Source of the DNA: Eutreptiella sp. 'Long Island Sound 2002'
Taxonomy: Eukaryota > Euglenozoa > Euglenophyceae > Eutreptiales > Eutreptiaceae
DNA length: 64,000 bases
Direction: 5' to 3'
Assembly: GCA_964036045.1 (NCBI GenBank)
Contig: OZ038382.1
Span: 134,034,442-134,098,441, forward strand
The translations under genes and the position numbers were made by a program. Shown here piece after piece: positions 33,169-44,694 of this stretch; position 1 is the stretch's first letter, and the number at the start of each line of letters is the position of its first letter. The notes under the pieces are model-generated. The model searched no databases. It had not been told where the DNA came from and saw nothing but the letters and a program-made list of their open reading frames with translations.

Positions 33169-34059
33169 TTGAATGGTATTTTGGTGGAAGTCACTAGTGA
33201 GACTGCTATTGTTCGGGCCTGTGTTAGCAACCTGAAAGCTGTCTGTGCTGAGCAATTTTTCCATGCTGATGTATGTGTGTACAACCTGTCCAAACCATCC
33301 GCACTGTCAAGCATGGGACAGACTGCTCTTGCACTGTGTAGTGTGCACCAGTTTTTTGCACGCCTACCTCGATATCTTTCTTATATTTAGGGCCCCCTGA
33401 CGACTGCCATTCGTGTCGAAGTGTTATGCTATTTGCTGTATTCTTTGGATTGGATTCAGCAGAATAGTACATGGGTAATGGGTGGCACACGGCAGCAAGA
33501 TTTTCTGCAGCCCTGTCCATTCAGAGTATGTTTCCTGTGAACATTGCAGTTGCATACTTGTGTGAGGAGAAGTCCATTCCTGAGTCATTTGTTACTGGTT
33601 TGAGGGTTGTTGTGTCGAACTGCGACACTGTGGCACCAATCCAGTGGGACCGAGTGTGTGAAGACCTTGCAGATGGGTTTCCAGTAGATTGTACGGGAAG
33701 GAGGTATGTAGAGCAAGAAGAGGAGGCCACCCAACCAGAGGAAGAGGATGGTGAATCCCAGAAACGCCCCCCCCCCCCAAAAGCAACCGGCAAGCAGGGG
33801 GACGGCACCCCCGCCAAGGCCACAAAATCAAAGGCTGGAGCAAGCCCCTCACAGCAGAGCCCCAAGCCTGGAGCAAAGCCTACACCCAACAAGGCGCTCG
33901 GCACGTTTGCAGCCCACTGCACACCGTCCCAGCAAACACAGAATGAACGTGGTGCCACTGGTAGTGCTAACAGTGAGATGCTTGGTGATGCTTGGCAGCG
34001 CAAGCAAATGGTAGGCAGTTTACTGGTAAGGTTGCGAAACCAAAGGCACCTGGCCTGAG
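33169..34059 (+). CDS. Family C ORF 4 with Lys/Pro/Gln-rich tail
   Basis: The frame 33169-33390 continues through TAG 33388 as YI-Q-GPLTTAIRVEVLCYLLYS. One frameshift near 33520 leads to VNIAVAYLCEEKSIPESFVT and a low-complexity tail (EEEATQPEEEDGES...KATKSKAGASPSQQSPK), ending at TGA 34057. Function unknown. Confidence 0.4.
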
Positions 34060-34199
34060 GAAGCGGCGATAGAGTGACACTGGTGTGTGCTCTGACTTCT
34101 GTGTCGTATGTTTTCCTTGTTACACGTCAGAATGGCGTTCTGCGCTGTCTTTGCAGATACCATTGACGTTTTGCGCACTATTTTTTTGTGTTTTACTAA

Positions 34200-34290
34200 A
34201 GTTGGAAGAAATTGCGCCCAGGTTCAGCCATTTCTTGGAGTACACCGTTGGTTTTTACATTTTTGCAACGCTGGACTAAATTTCGCCCAA
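34200..34290. repeat. Family C degenerate palindromes, right subterminal
   Basis: GAAATTGCGCCCAGG at about 34208 and TAAATTTCGCCCAAAGG at about 34277 are half sites of the family C palindrome, 3' of the last ORF. Confidence 0.65.
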
Positions 34291-34727
34291 AGGTCTCATT
34301 AATGGCAAATAGAGACCATGATTATGATGCATGAATTTAGTGACTGTCAATTGACAGTTTTTGGGCACACACAGGCTGCACGAACCCTTGCCAAGTGTGT
34401 GCTGCCCTTCTTCTTGCACTGCATCGCTTCGCAGGTTGATACATTCGTGTGTAACACAGAAAAGTTTGTTATACTGAAGAAACGCGCGTTCTTTCTCTGC
34501 TTTTCCAGTATGCATACATGCTTATTGTGTTTTGACGATTAGGATGCGGTTACATGAGAATGGCATTTTAGGTAAATAGAGATACTCATTTTTTCCTACC
34601 AAGAGCACGGGGTCCCCTAGGTGCAAAAATCATATCCTGTTTTTTTTTGGGGGGGGGGTTACAGTATGGCCCCGTGGAGTCCTGCCAGTGGGTAGGGGGG
34701 TGGGCAGTTAGCGTGGCCTAAGTTTGT

Positions 34728-35128
34728 TTGTACAATGTGTTTGGGGGTTGGAGAGTCATGCATACTTGCAGGGGGGGGGGGGGTAGTTGATGAGAAAGGT
34801 CGCATGTGTGGAAGGCAGAAAGTCCCCGTATGCTCCAAGTATCCCGCCGTATACTTCCGAGTATACGGCCGTATACTCCGAAGTATACGGCAAGAATACT
34901 TCTCCAATACTTCGAGTATACTGACAAATACCTCGATAAGTGTAGATTGCCACACACAGGTGTGGTTGCATGGAATCGGCTTTGTGGTTTTTTTACCCCC
35001 ACCCCCCCTATTTTCAGGGTGCTACACTCTTTTTTTCATATCCCATGGGCACACGGAACAACTAGGTACATGTGGCAAATTGGCTGTTTTGGGGGGGTAT
35101 TCTTGGTCTGCCAGGTTATGCTCACCAC
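34728..35128. repeat. Right end of A-outer with palindromes and terminus
   Basis: Matches 17158-17559: GTATACGGCCGTATAC copies at 34826-34890 and the right terminal repeat at about 35095-35128. Confidence 0.85.
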
Positions 35129-35259
35129 ATCCATCTAACATTTATCGGCCTAAAAATTGCTAAAGCTGTTGGATTGGAAAAATTGTGTGTCAAATTCCAA
35201 AAAAGCACGCAATACCACCCACAATCTTGTTGAACCATTTGGGCCACCTTAGCAATTTC

Positions 35260-36123
35260 ATTTTCAGTGTTCACAAAACTTGCGAATTCGGAGGTTAGTG
35301 TGGCCGATGCAGCCAAATATTGGGGTGTTCCCCAAAAAACGTTTGCGGTGTACCATCGTGTTGCCCTTGATATTCTTATCAAGGCTGCAAACTCAATGAA
35401 GATGACATTGTGTCATCTAACGCCAAGGGGCCTAGCCTCTTGGACGGAGCCTTCCTTTTGGAAGGAACTTCTCTCGGCATTGCCAAAAACAATGACGAGG
35501 TTGTGGCTACAATTGCCCCTTTTGCCGAAGAAATTCGTCATTTACAATCCTCGTTGTGTGAATCGTTGGGATCTTTGCGTGAGTATGTGCTTGTCGGGGT
35601 GCAATCGCCGAGCAAAGATGTGCATGCCTCACGTGCTTCTATTCACCCATCCTTGGGATTTTTGAGTGGTCTGTCTGTAGATCTCCTTGAGGAGGAGAAC
35701 TCCGCACAGTCTTTGAATGAGGATGATAGTGAGTGGGATGACGACAAACGGCCTCTCACGCAGCCCTCCCCCAGGCGTTCCCTCCAGATGCCCGTGAAAT
35801 TTATAGGACTGCGACTTGGGAGGCCCCAACGGCACCCGAGGGAGCCGCGGTAAATGAGGATTTCTCCAATGTACCGCAACCATTCAAGCAAATGTGCCGC
35901 CCCAGGTATCCTCCAAGGCATGTACCACGGGAGAATACGTGCACCAAGTGTTCCTGCGAGATTTTTTGTTTGGCGCCGCTTGGGTGCAGGTGCTGCCCGC
36001 ATTCAGTGCAAAGTGTGCAATGCACCTTACCATGAGTCTTGCTTTTATGCTACCTCGTCTACTTCTACCATGAAAGTGGACGATCGTGTGGGTCCTTGTT
36101 GTCGCGAGTAATTTGACTATTGA
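35260..36123 (+). pseudogene. Unidentified gene fragment with Cys-rich zinc-binding end
   Basis: Coding-like frames encode VSVADAAKYWGVPQKTFAVY (35290-35350), then LLDGAFLLEGTSLGIAKNND and an acidic stretch SLNEDDSEWDDDKRP, then Cys pairs TCTKCSCEIF and IQCKVCNAPYHESCF with a closing CC, resembling a PHD/RING-type finger. Frameshifts occur near 35398 and in the T run at 35963. TAA at 36109 is followed four codons later by TGA 36121. It is not a recognised family. Confidence 0.4.
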
Positions 36124-37944
36124 CCATCCATTTTGCTTGGCAACCATGTCATTATGGGAACGCCACACATTGGATTTCAACTGAAAGAGACCGGTACCCA
36201 TCACCACAAGTACAGTGATCACGCAGTTTATACTTAAAGCTAGTAACACATTCGCCCATGTGTTGTTCCCCGTGCTTGCTCCCTACCGTTTCCTCGGAGC
36301 TTACCCAGCCACGGCGGGCCATCGGAAAGTGTGCCACGGCACGTGCCGTGACATGGGTAAGGTCCCTCCCCTTGGTTGCAACCTGATACCCGGGGCTTGC
36401 CACAATGAGCTAGGGGCTAGATGCCGCTGATATTCATCTAACGAATATCGTCCTGAAAACTCCCCTCTCTATCTAACACTTTTCTGGGGTGCCGAGTTTT
36501 CAGGTCCATAAGTGTTAGATGGGAACGATTATGTAATCGAAATGCTCAACAGAACATGTGTGCCCAGAATTTACGAAACAGTCGAACGAGTGGCTGCACA
36601 ACGGGAGGCAGGCACACACGGACCCACTGCAGCTATGGGATTTAGATGTGAAAGAGATGTTCCCATCTATCGGCCGTGACTGTCTCTTCAATCTTTATCT
36701 ACATCCCCTTATGTGCAACCACTTCGCCGAAAAATAAAAAGTTTTCAAAAGTTGGAAACCCTAGAAGTTTGGACCTCAACCACGTCTTAGAAACGTCCGT
36801 TTTGTCTAATTCCATCAAAAAAGTCACTTTTCGATTTTTGCAACCCCCTCCCGCAGATGTTTTCCACCCCTTTGCAACCCATGGAGGGCCCCATTGACAT
36901 GAACCTAGTTTTGCGGGTTGCAACCAAAAAAAAGCGGTGTCATTGAGCGGTTGGACATCATCATCTTCGCTTTGTAGTGGTTGCAAGCCGTGCGGCGGTT
37001 GCGTAGGGTTGCATTTCTTTTGATTTGTCACACGCTTTGTCCAGAAAGGTCCTTGTGGCACTTCTTCTTCTGTTGTGCAAGTCCACCTGACGACGGTTGG
37101 GTGTGTTGCTACGTGTGCTTTTGCTCGGTTGTTTTGTGTTGTCCCACTTTGTCAATGTTAGTCTTAGGGTGTAATTCCCCATGCCATGCTGATGACGATG
37201 AACCGCGGCTGCCGCTCCACAGGGCGTACCGCAGGAAGGACTACTACACCTCAGTGCTTTCGAAAAACACAATGAAGGGATACTCCCCTTTTGTTTTGCA
37301 GATCCCTTTTCCTCTCATTTGTTCTGGAACTTACTGCACGCCCGTTTGTGTCCGTCCATTAATTAAAAAAGACAGGATCCGGTCTCTCGCAACCTCTTGT
37401 GCAGCTACTGAAGCCCAAGGGTCTATACGTGGTTGGATGCGTCCACCGCGTCAACAGACAAAAGAAGAAAATGGAGTTCACCAACGTCCAAGAGTCTGCG
37501 CCGCGGGAGTTCGAAAACACGGACGGTAGATTGGTCAACAAGGTTTCTCCAATGTTTGTGAATACGGTTTTCGCAATGTATGCCCCATTCCAGTGCTTTT
37601 CCGGGGTGCCTTGGAATGCACTTTTTCTTGCCACTTTCTTGTTTCAGTTGCCCGAAAGCTTAAAAAAGTGTGCGGTTGCAGGTGGCTTTTCAGCGGTGTC
37701 ACAAGGCGGTTGCACGATGAAGCGGTTGCACACCGGCGGTGTCATCAGGCAGTTGCATGTCTCCAACCCTTTTTCCCTTCTGTTTCATAGCCTATCAATG
37801 TTTGGGGTTTTTACAAGAAGGAGCCGCCAAAGTTGAAGCCCAAGCCGCTGCAGCACAAGCCCATAACGACCGCCGCAAGTATCCGGCCACCAAAAGTGTG
37901 CCAGCCCCAAGAAGTATGCCCTGCCCCGTGGACGGTGACTCGGT

Positions 37945-38000
37945 CAATGGTCCATGGTCCATGGTCCATGGTCCATGGTTGGTCCATGGTTGCCACACCA
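37945..38000. repeat. TGGTCCATGG microsatellite-like array
   Basis: Five near-perfect tandem TGGTCCA units form overlapping CCATGG palindromes. Confidence 0.85.
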
Positions 38001-38369
38001 TGGGACGAACAGCTCCACCAATTGGGAGCATTCTGCCAAGCAGTCACGCAGTAATAGCATGTGCAACAGGGTATATTGTGTGCACCAGAGTTTGATGTGG
38101 TGGGGGTTTCACCTGCTACATGGCTGTGCAAAGCAATGGCTGTTCACCTAATCCTAAATACGGCATATAGTCATGGTATTGTCCATTTGGGATTTGGCGT
38201 GGGCATCGTATGCACCACACTGGCACATGCATGTAGGCGGTCGGAAATGATTCTGCGGCACTTTGCGCCTAAACATATTCTTTTATCTCAGTTACTTACG
38301 GCCAAGTATATGGGGTGGGGTAACATTTTTTTGCCCTGGTTTTTTTCTTTGAGAAAATAGCAAATCTGT

Positions 38370-38510
38370 GCTTCAAGGTGCGGTTACAAGTGCGGTTACA
38401 CACGGTAACACACGCGGTAACAAGCCCGGTTGCAAGGTGTTGTGCTGTTACCTGGTCACAACTGAGTGCGGTTACGCACCCGGTAACAGGTCCGGTTACA
38501 CCACACAACC
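38370..38510. repeat. CGGTTAC / GTAACCG family array
   Basis: About nine copies of GCGGTTAC, CGGTAACA or CGGTTACA occur in both orientations within 140 bases, reminiscent of the element-specific palindrome blocks elsewhere in the window. Confidence 0.7.
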
Positions 38511-38737
38511 AGTCATTTTCGTATTTGCCGGTTTCCCAATTTGATCCTCATTATTGGAACCATCCCCAAACAGTTGCTACCGCGAGGTTCATCTTGTTTC
38601 TTGCCCTTCCACTCTTCGAGAGCACCCATGAATGCCTTTGCAACCGCTGGCATTGGCAATCCTGCCTGTGAGACGTTGGCTTCTTTTTTGGACATTATTG
38701 AGGTACTCTAAAAGGATGGGAGAAACAAACTAGTGCT

Positions 38738-38860
38738 AACGTTTCTTAGCCAAGAAACGTTATCTACTCACATTTCTTCGCCAAGAAATGTTATCTACTC
38801 ACATTTCTTCGCCAAGAAACGTTACCAGCTAGCGGGGTCAGTGATCACATTTCTTCGTCG
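38738..38860. repeat. TTTCTTNGCCAAGAAA palindromes, 32-33 bp period
   Basis: Three palindromic units ([AC]A[CT]GTTTCTT-GCCAAGAAA type) at about 38738, 38771 and 38803, with a degenerate fourth near 38848, are separated by TATCTACTCA spacers. Confidence 0.85.
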
Positions 38861-40485
38861 ACAAATTGTGAGACTGAAAACGGATACGACAAAAAAAAAT
38901 CTTCGCAGACTATTGCAGCAACTACTTGCTGCCAAAGCATCTTTTGTGCATGGGGATGCTGCATTCTCCACGATAGAAAGAAGTTTGCCCGTGTTACACC
39001 CTACGGAGCTGCGCCAGGCAGGAGGGGGGGGGGGTTCGGCCAACTAGCTATTCGATCTACAACCCCGGTTCTGTCTACACGTGTGCATTTGTTGGGCATG
39101 CCAACGAAATCACACATTTTAACTTATTCAAAAAATGCATGCAATGAGGCATCTCCATGTATGCTTGCCGACATTAGTTGGACACCGGGACGTTACAACA
39201 CCATGCAACGACAATTGTGTTGCTGATTGTGCAACCGGACCACTAGGTCCGGATTCCCACACGAGCAAACAACCCACAACCCGATCCCGATGCATGATGT
39301 GCCTTGTTTAAAGGGAAGGAAATTTTACCACACATTCCATGGATCGGTGACAACATCTTGAGATCTTGAGAGCAAGGGCGGTGAGGCAAATTAACGTGCA
39401 TGTGAAAAGCAATGGTGCCTGGTTAGGTGGATGACATGTGTAGGTGGCTGGCTAGGTGGCTGGCTCGCTGGGTGGCTGCGTTGGGGTCCCACGTTTGAGG
39501 AAGACATTGATGGCTTGCAACAGGCACATGAAAAAAAGGCCAAGATAACCAAGGTGCTAGCGGCAGATAAAATTTTTGATTGGGACAATTGTCACATATG
39601 TTGACAATGAGTCAGTTTACCTTGTAGAGACCATGCGGGCTGTTGTTGGTCACCTGACCTTTCAGGTAGAGGTTTTGCGGCCCCGTCCCGCGGCATTCCA
39701 AACCATTCCAGGCTCCTTGATTTGCGAATGGGATGGGGGAAACAAAACATTTCCTTTTGCGAATGTGGTGCATGATGACTTGCCTCCTTCCCATGACAAG
39801 TAGCAAGGTTACTATGTTCTAACCCAAAAGTGTATGTTTTTGTGTTGGGTTACATGTCCCGGAATGAGGAGTCGGATACATAAGTGTTCTTTGGAAAGGT
39901 GCCTTGGGATATGTATCGCAAAATGGATGGTATATATTTCGGACTTAGGACAATTTTGTACTTTAAGGTATTGGAGGCAACCCCTTTACATTGGTAACAA
40001 GAACATTTTTAGTTGAACATTCGTTTGATGCGGTGATTCCATTGGCATGACATATTTTGTGTTTTTGGTCTTTATGGGAGGTTCGAAAGGCAAGGCAACT
40101 TGGAGTATGAGGTAGGGGTGTTCTAGAAAGGTGGTTGACCCCCCCCCCACCCTTGCAAACCCATGTCCCCCCCCATACCATGCGTGAGAAGAGGCGGTAA
40201 AATGCTGCATTTTGGCTTTTTTCCGGGGGCGCGCCCAGCAGCCAGCTAGCCGGGGGGGGGGGGGGTTCCAAAGCCTCCCAGCCACCCAGCTGCGGCTGAG
40301 CGCAGCCTGTACATACACCACGGGGCGGCATGCGAATTGGAATATGTACATCCTTAGCCTGTGTTTTAAAGTGGTCTGGCACGAGTTGCTCAGCAAGGTT
40401 CCACTGAAATCCCAAAGGCATGTCTTCCGTGGGACCAGACCACTTCGTCGACGAATCGTGAATGTGTTCACATTGCAATACCTTA

Positions 40486-40775
40486 TGTAACTACGAGGCC
40501 AAGTCCAGATACTTTACTTTCGCCAACTCCAGGCCAACTCCATGTCTAGAGCGTGCAACTCGTATGTTTTGTGCACAATGCTTTGGTTGTCCCTCTTGCA
40601 TGCAATGTGAGGAACTAATGCCTTTTTGCACGTTTTGGCTCTTTTGCTCAATTTTTGTTATGCGTTATGTGTGCTTTCTTAACCGAGCCAACCTTTTTGA
40701 CACCAAGTGGTAGTCGGCGCGCCAAGTCCTCACTTGGCGCGCGCCAAGTCACCAATTGGCGCGCGCCAAGTTGTT
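40486..40775. mobile_element. End of a family F element (MITE relative)
   Basis: TGTAACTACGAGGCCAA at 40486 and the next 75 bases match the reverse complement of 1212-1288. TTGGCGCGCGCCAA copies follow at 40715-40775. No right-hand terminus was found, so this is a truncated copy or the left end of a larger element that includes the following gene. Confidence 0.65.
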
Positions 40776-41204
40776 CAATTGCTTCTTTCTCCATTGCTTT
40801 CACTCCCTACACCTCTCCCCGTGTCATGTTACTTGTTTGAACAGACTCCCAATCCCATTTCCCATTTCCTTCCTTGGCTCCCAAAAGCAAAACCGGGAAA
40901 ACCGTCACCATGCAAACTGGTGGCGCCCCCAAACACTCCTCCCCAATGATGACGTTCAACTGGTCATCGAGGAGCATCAGGCTCGCTCCCATGCTGAGCA
41001 CTTCCCCGCGGGCTTCCTCCCCATGGCCTACCGGCTCACCGCCGAGGATATGTCCACTGTCCCCAACTCACCCCAAGGGCCGGTGGATGCCCAAGGGAGC
41101 CTTTTGGCCGAGGCACGGTCGACTTTCAAGAGCACGAGGAGCCTTTCTACATTTGGCGAATCAATTGCACGCACGTGCATTTTGCCTTCCCTAGGTACCT
41201 GTAT

Positions 41205-41290
41205 GAAAAGTAGTATTTTTCATAATTCATCTTTCATATATGATCGATTCATATATGAACCATGAATTATGAATAGCTTTTATGAACGCT
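41205..41290. repeat. Family D intron 1 with TTCATAA/TTATGAA pairs
   Basis: Begins with a candidate donor GGTACCTGTATG at about 41194 and contains TTTTTCATAATTCATC, TTCATATATGA and ATGAATTATGAA inverted words. Confidence 0.6.
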
Positions 41291-42035
41291 TCTTTGTCCA
41301 CGGTTTTTATGATGTCTTACCCTTACTCCGTCTTTACGGAGCTAATCATGATGGTTGTTCGGCTCAGTGGTGCCACCAATCTTTGGGACAGCAAGTGTCT
41401 CCGACCTGTTGGCCCAATGGATGTCATCGTCCCCCCTCATCCTGCCCCGTTTCTCGGAGGCAATGGACCACGCTCCCCTCCCAGCGGTCCACAAAACCAA
41501 GGCGCACGCCATCTGTACGTATGCGGAGGCCCTCTTTCCTGCACTCTATCTGATAGGGCTCCTTTTGGAATTGGGTGCACCGCGGTCCGGCTTCCGTGTG
41601 TTGTCTGAGTACATCACCCGCCGGGGCGATGCCTACACCGCTCGCACCGGGCTGCCCTTCCCACGGCCCATCCCCACACGGGACCAATTTGACGCAATGT
41701 GGAAGTCATTGATCGCTCCGCTTGCGTAATCCCCCCCGGTGGAATGTGCCGAGCCTCCATCGTCGGGTCATTGTTGGCCCCTACCGTCGTGGGCACAATA
41801 CATGCAATCCCGGCCAGCCTTGTGCCAGTCTATTGACCGGACCCGCCCCCACACCTTGGTGGTGCAAGGTGACGGGTATCCTTGCACCGGTGGCAATTGG
41901 TCGCAACTATTGGTTGGGCTATTGAAGCATGGGGTAAAGTCGAGAACACCCGCCTTCCTATGGGTCATCGGCATGGCCGTCACGGGGCACAAGGTTATGG
42001 TTGTCCTAGGCCAAGTTTGGGCTCAGGTGCTGCAG

Positions 42036-42185
42036 GTTTGTGGTCTGCATTTTCGTGTTCATATGTTGTTCATAATTTGCGCGTTCACAATTTGAAAACT
42101 ACTGTCATAAAACGCCGTACTGCCGATTTATGAATCATCAACGCGATTTATCAACATAAATTATGAACACCTTTTATTAACGTAG
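42036..42185 (+). other. Family D intron 2 with TTCATAA palindromes
   Basis: The donor is GCTGCAG|GTTTGTGG and the acceptor TTAACGTAG|GTCCTGC. The exon after it aligns with the family E exon that starts at 51971 on the minus strand. It contains GTTCATAATT, TTTATGAATC and AATTATGAACA. Confidence 0.7.
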
Positions 42186-43317
42186 GTCCTGCAATCCATT
42201 ATTGACTACAAAAAATCTTACTGGTGCAACGGATGGGTGTTGGCAGCGGTCCTCCTTTGGGGGGGGGGGGGGGGGGCAACCGTGGCTGCGGCGGCTGCTG
42301 GGCATCAGCGTGGCTCCCCAAGTGGGGAGTATTTTCAATCAGGCCGTGCGGGACAATACGGCCAAGCGCAAGAATGACGTCGCGGCTCGGAAGACAACCG
42401 AGTTAGATGCCACCAATCATCGTCGGTATCGGGTGTCCGGCAAAAGTTTGGATGCGGCAGGATGCACTGGCGAGCCATTGCTGGTCATAGCCAGAAACCG
42501 AGTATTTTTGTGCATTTTGCACTATTGCATGGCCTTTGGAAGGCTTTTCATGGCCTTCGTGGAGGCCCACGTGGGAAATGATCCCCCTGAGGTTGCAGGG
42601 GAGGTACATAAAATTTTGTACCGCAACCGGTGGGGCATGCGGTTGGGGGCGCACATCGGAACGTGCGGGGAGGAGGCCCGCATCGTACGTGTTCTGGGCC
42701 TTGGAACATATTGCGCCCCTGCTCGCATACGTCGAGGAGGACCCCACGTGGCAAGCGGTTATGAGGCTGCGAACATTGCTACGCACTTTGTACTCGCCAA
42801 TTCCCGTAGTGCCACACCCTTGGTGCCGACCTGTTGCTGCTGTGTTTCGGAAACACTGCTGCGGGGAGTTGGGGTCGCAGTATTTGTTGTTCCTCTAAGA
42901 GGATTGTGATACAATGCTTGAGAGTGTTGATGCATGCAGGGTGGGATTGGCTTTCCGTGTCGGGGGACGTTGTGGAGAGCACCAATTACATTTTGAAGAA
43001 GGGGTACAATGGGCATAGTTCTAGGGGTGGGGATGCGGGGAAGAGTGCAATGGAACGGGAAGCAATGGTTGTCCAGCAAGTTTGGGTATGGTGGTTTCTA
43101 ATCTTTGACCTACCATTGTTGCACTATAACACCCCACACACCGCGGTGTGCACCGCCGCTTCACTTCTAAGCAGCACCCCCCAAGCACCCTCCACCCAAG
43201 CGCCCTCTGTGACCCAGCTTTATTACTCTTCGCCCACCCATGGATGCCGCCGAGCCGAGGAAGCTGCTGGAGGAGAGTCAGAAGGCGACCCTCGCCCCGG
43301 TGGTATGCTGTCCGTCT

Positions 43318-43425
43318 GCTGTTCTTCGTGTCCATATTGCGTTCATCATTCGGCGTTCATAAAACTGAAACTGCCGTCATAAATGAATTATGAATGGATT
43401 TGTGAACTTATGACTTATGAACCGG
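43318..43425. repeat. Family D intron 3 with GTTCATAA motifs
   Basis: GCGTTCATCATT, GCGTTCATAAAA, AATGAATTATGAAT and CTTATGAACC lie in a short noncoding gap between coding blocks. Confidence 0.65.
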
Positions 43426-43429
43426 TTTT

Positions 43430-44313
43430 AGGGAAGATTTTTTGAACAACGTCCCCCACGTCCACAAGAGCAGCAGCTGGCGGCCCAAGCACCAACTCAA
43501 GCTCAAGCTCAATCTCAAACTCCACCCCCACCTCCACCTCAAGCTCCTCCACCCCCTCAAGCCCACTCCTCCGGGCGACCCCCCACCGCTCACCCCGCCT
43601 CCCCACCCGCCGGCGACTCCTCGGGTTAGGAGTCCTCGGACACGTCGGAGCAGGAGAGGAAGAGCACGAAAGAGGAGAAGGAGAAGGAGGAGAAGAGGAA
43701 GAAGCAGGAGGAAAACAGGAAGAAGAAGAAGGCAGTGGGGGGGAGGGGGGTGAAAGAGGAGGAAACCGGCTCAAGACATCGAGGAGGTGAAGGCCGAGAA
43801 GGAGGAGGCAGTGGAAGACGCAAGGGGTAGAGGGGGGCAGGGGGTTTTGGTTGTGACCCCGTGGTTGAAGGGGGAGGCCGGCCATGCATGGGGCGTGAGC
43901 CACGCCAACTAGCGCCATGTGCTAACCCTCCCCTGGGTGCAGGGAGCGCTATACACTGGGTACTCCCCTGATGCCCCCCTTTTTTCGGCATCCGACGTGG
44001 CGTACGTCGCCCTGCGCTGGGCATTTCGCCGCCTTTTGCGGCACCGCATCCGCAACAACGGTGCGGGGGGGGGGGGGGAGGGCTGGCGGCACACAGAGGG
44101 GGCATGGACATGGAAACCCCTGCCGGGAAAACCCCTGTCCCCCATCCGCGAACCAAATCGTTCCGGGGATTTGACGCAGGCGAAAGTTTTTACGGGCCCG
44201 CGGGGGGCCTTGATGCGGGGTCCGATTGGGAACTGTGCTTCCTCCACTGGGAGGAAAAGGGGTGGGTGAAGCTGCAGCGCTCCGGGCGCAAGTTGGAGTG
44301 CATCCCCTAGTGA
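43430..44313 (+). pseudogene. Family D gene, Pro/Gln-rich, charged and aromatic-rich segments
   Basis: In the frame of 43442-43840 the sequence is Gln/Pro-rich, then AGDSSG-TAG(43627)-ESSDTSEQERKSTKE, a highly charged Lys/Glu helix. Reading the TAG as Gln keeps one frame. A later block (about 43920-44310) ends DWELCFLHWEEKGWVKLQRS and ...ECIP, then TAG TGA (44308-44313). Frame changes occur between blocks. Confidence 0.4.
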
Positions 44314-44547
44314 GAATCCATTTTGGGGGTGAAGTGTATGACCCCGGGCAGGAGGCCTCGTACAAAGGGCCCTTGAGGGCCTCAGCATCAGCCGCCCCAT
44401 CAAGCCCCTTGGCCGGGCAGCCCCGGCCACAAGCAACACCACGGCCCCTACGGGCGCCCCCCGGGGCACCCCTCCCAGCGCAGCTGCGCATCTCCGGACC
44501 GCCTTGGGCGCGCGCCATGGGCACCGCCATACCAGAGCCAGATTTAG

Positions 44548-44690
44548 AGGTATGTGCGTTCATAATTCGTTCATAATTCGTTCATAATTGGCCGTTCATA
44601 ATTCTGTGACGCTGCATTGCCCGTTCATGAACCATGAACACGTTTTATGAAGCCGTTTTATGAACGCAATTTACGAACGGCGCTGTCACA
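44548..44690. repeat. Family D intron 4 / gap with GTTCATAATT array
   Basis: Three direct GTTCATAATTC units, then GTTCATGAACCATGAAC, TTTATGAAGC and TTTATGAACG. It stands between AIPEPDLE (about 44550) and MDAEVNPADVARVLIRYRPG (44695). Confidence 0.75.
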
Positions 44691-44694
44691 GATC

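Larger units (their letters stand above)
28370..34722. mobile_element. Family C DNA transposon
   Basis: Terminal inverted repeats CTTAGGCCACGCTAACT start at 28370 and, inverted, end at 34722 (about 26 bp imperfect). The flanking 5-bp duplication is TTTGT (28365-28369, 34723-34727); the empty site in A-inner at about 17150 (CTCTTTTGTGTGTACAATG) confirms it. It encodes several plus-strand ORFs with introns and carries CTGGGCGAAATTTCGCCCAG palindromes at both ends and in introns. I see no protein homology to families A or B. Confidence 0.8.
1..35128. mobile_element. Family A DNA transposon, outer copy (left end outside window)
   Basis: The pieces 1-581, 1289-3597, 17560-18741, 26232-28369 and 34728-35128, joined in that order, are collinear with the inner family A copy at 3598-17559 apart from the intervening insertions. 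They comprise the oxygenase gene, the palindrome block, the transposase gene and the right end. The right terminus at about 35095-35128 reads GCTCACCACA, the reverse complement of TGTGGTGAGC, and matches the inner copy's right end over more than 30 bases. The left terminus is not in the window. The copy is dead: both genes carry frameshifts and several younger elements interrupt it. This is established by internal comparison only. Confidence 0.8.
36124..40485. other. Gene-poor interval
   Basis: No convincing gene is visible. The interval holds short palindromic or tandem arrays (listed separately), homopolymer runs and short ORFs without homologous support. A TCTAACAC/GTGTTAGA inverted pair flanks CTGAAAACTC / GAGTTTTCAG at 36452-36520, suggesting a small hairpin-forming element. 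Confidence 0.5.
40870..43310 (+). pseudogene. Family D transposase-like gene, multi-exon
   Basis: Exons: about 40870-41196 (MAPKSKTGKTVTMQTGGAPK, then VQLVIEEHQARSHAEHFPAG after a shift), about 41340-42035, 42186 to about 42900, and on to about 43310. The second exon contains a TAA at 41727-41729 in an otherwise open frame and ends with LVVQGDGYPCTGGNWSQLL. The third has PWLRRLLGISVAPQVGSIFN and LCILHYCMAFGRLFMAFVEA. The last has SGDVVESTNYILKKGYNGHS. These three conserved blocks recur in family E and look like the D, D and E regions of a DDE-type transposase, though the family is unnamed to me. There is a frameshift near 42660 and a poly-G run at 42258. Confidence 0.55.

Noticed and set aside
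28944-34059. Viral origin for family C ORFs
   Set aside because: The element has transposon termini and a target duplication. No capsid, packaging or polymerase motif is visible.
38370-38860. CRISPR array
   Set aside because: Repeats are palindromic with short, near-identical spacers in eukaryotic DNA; there are no unique spacers and no cas genes.
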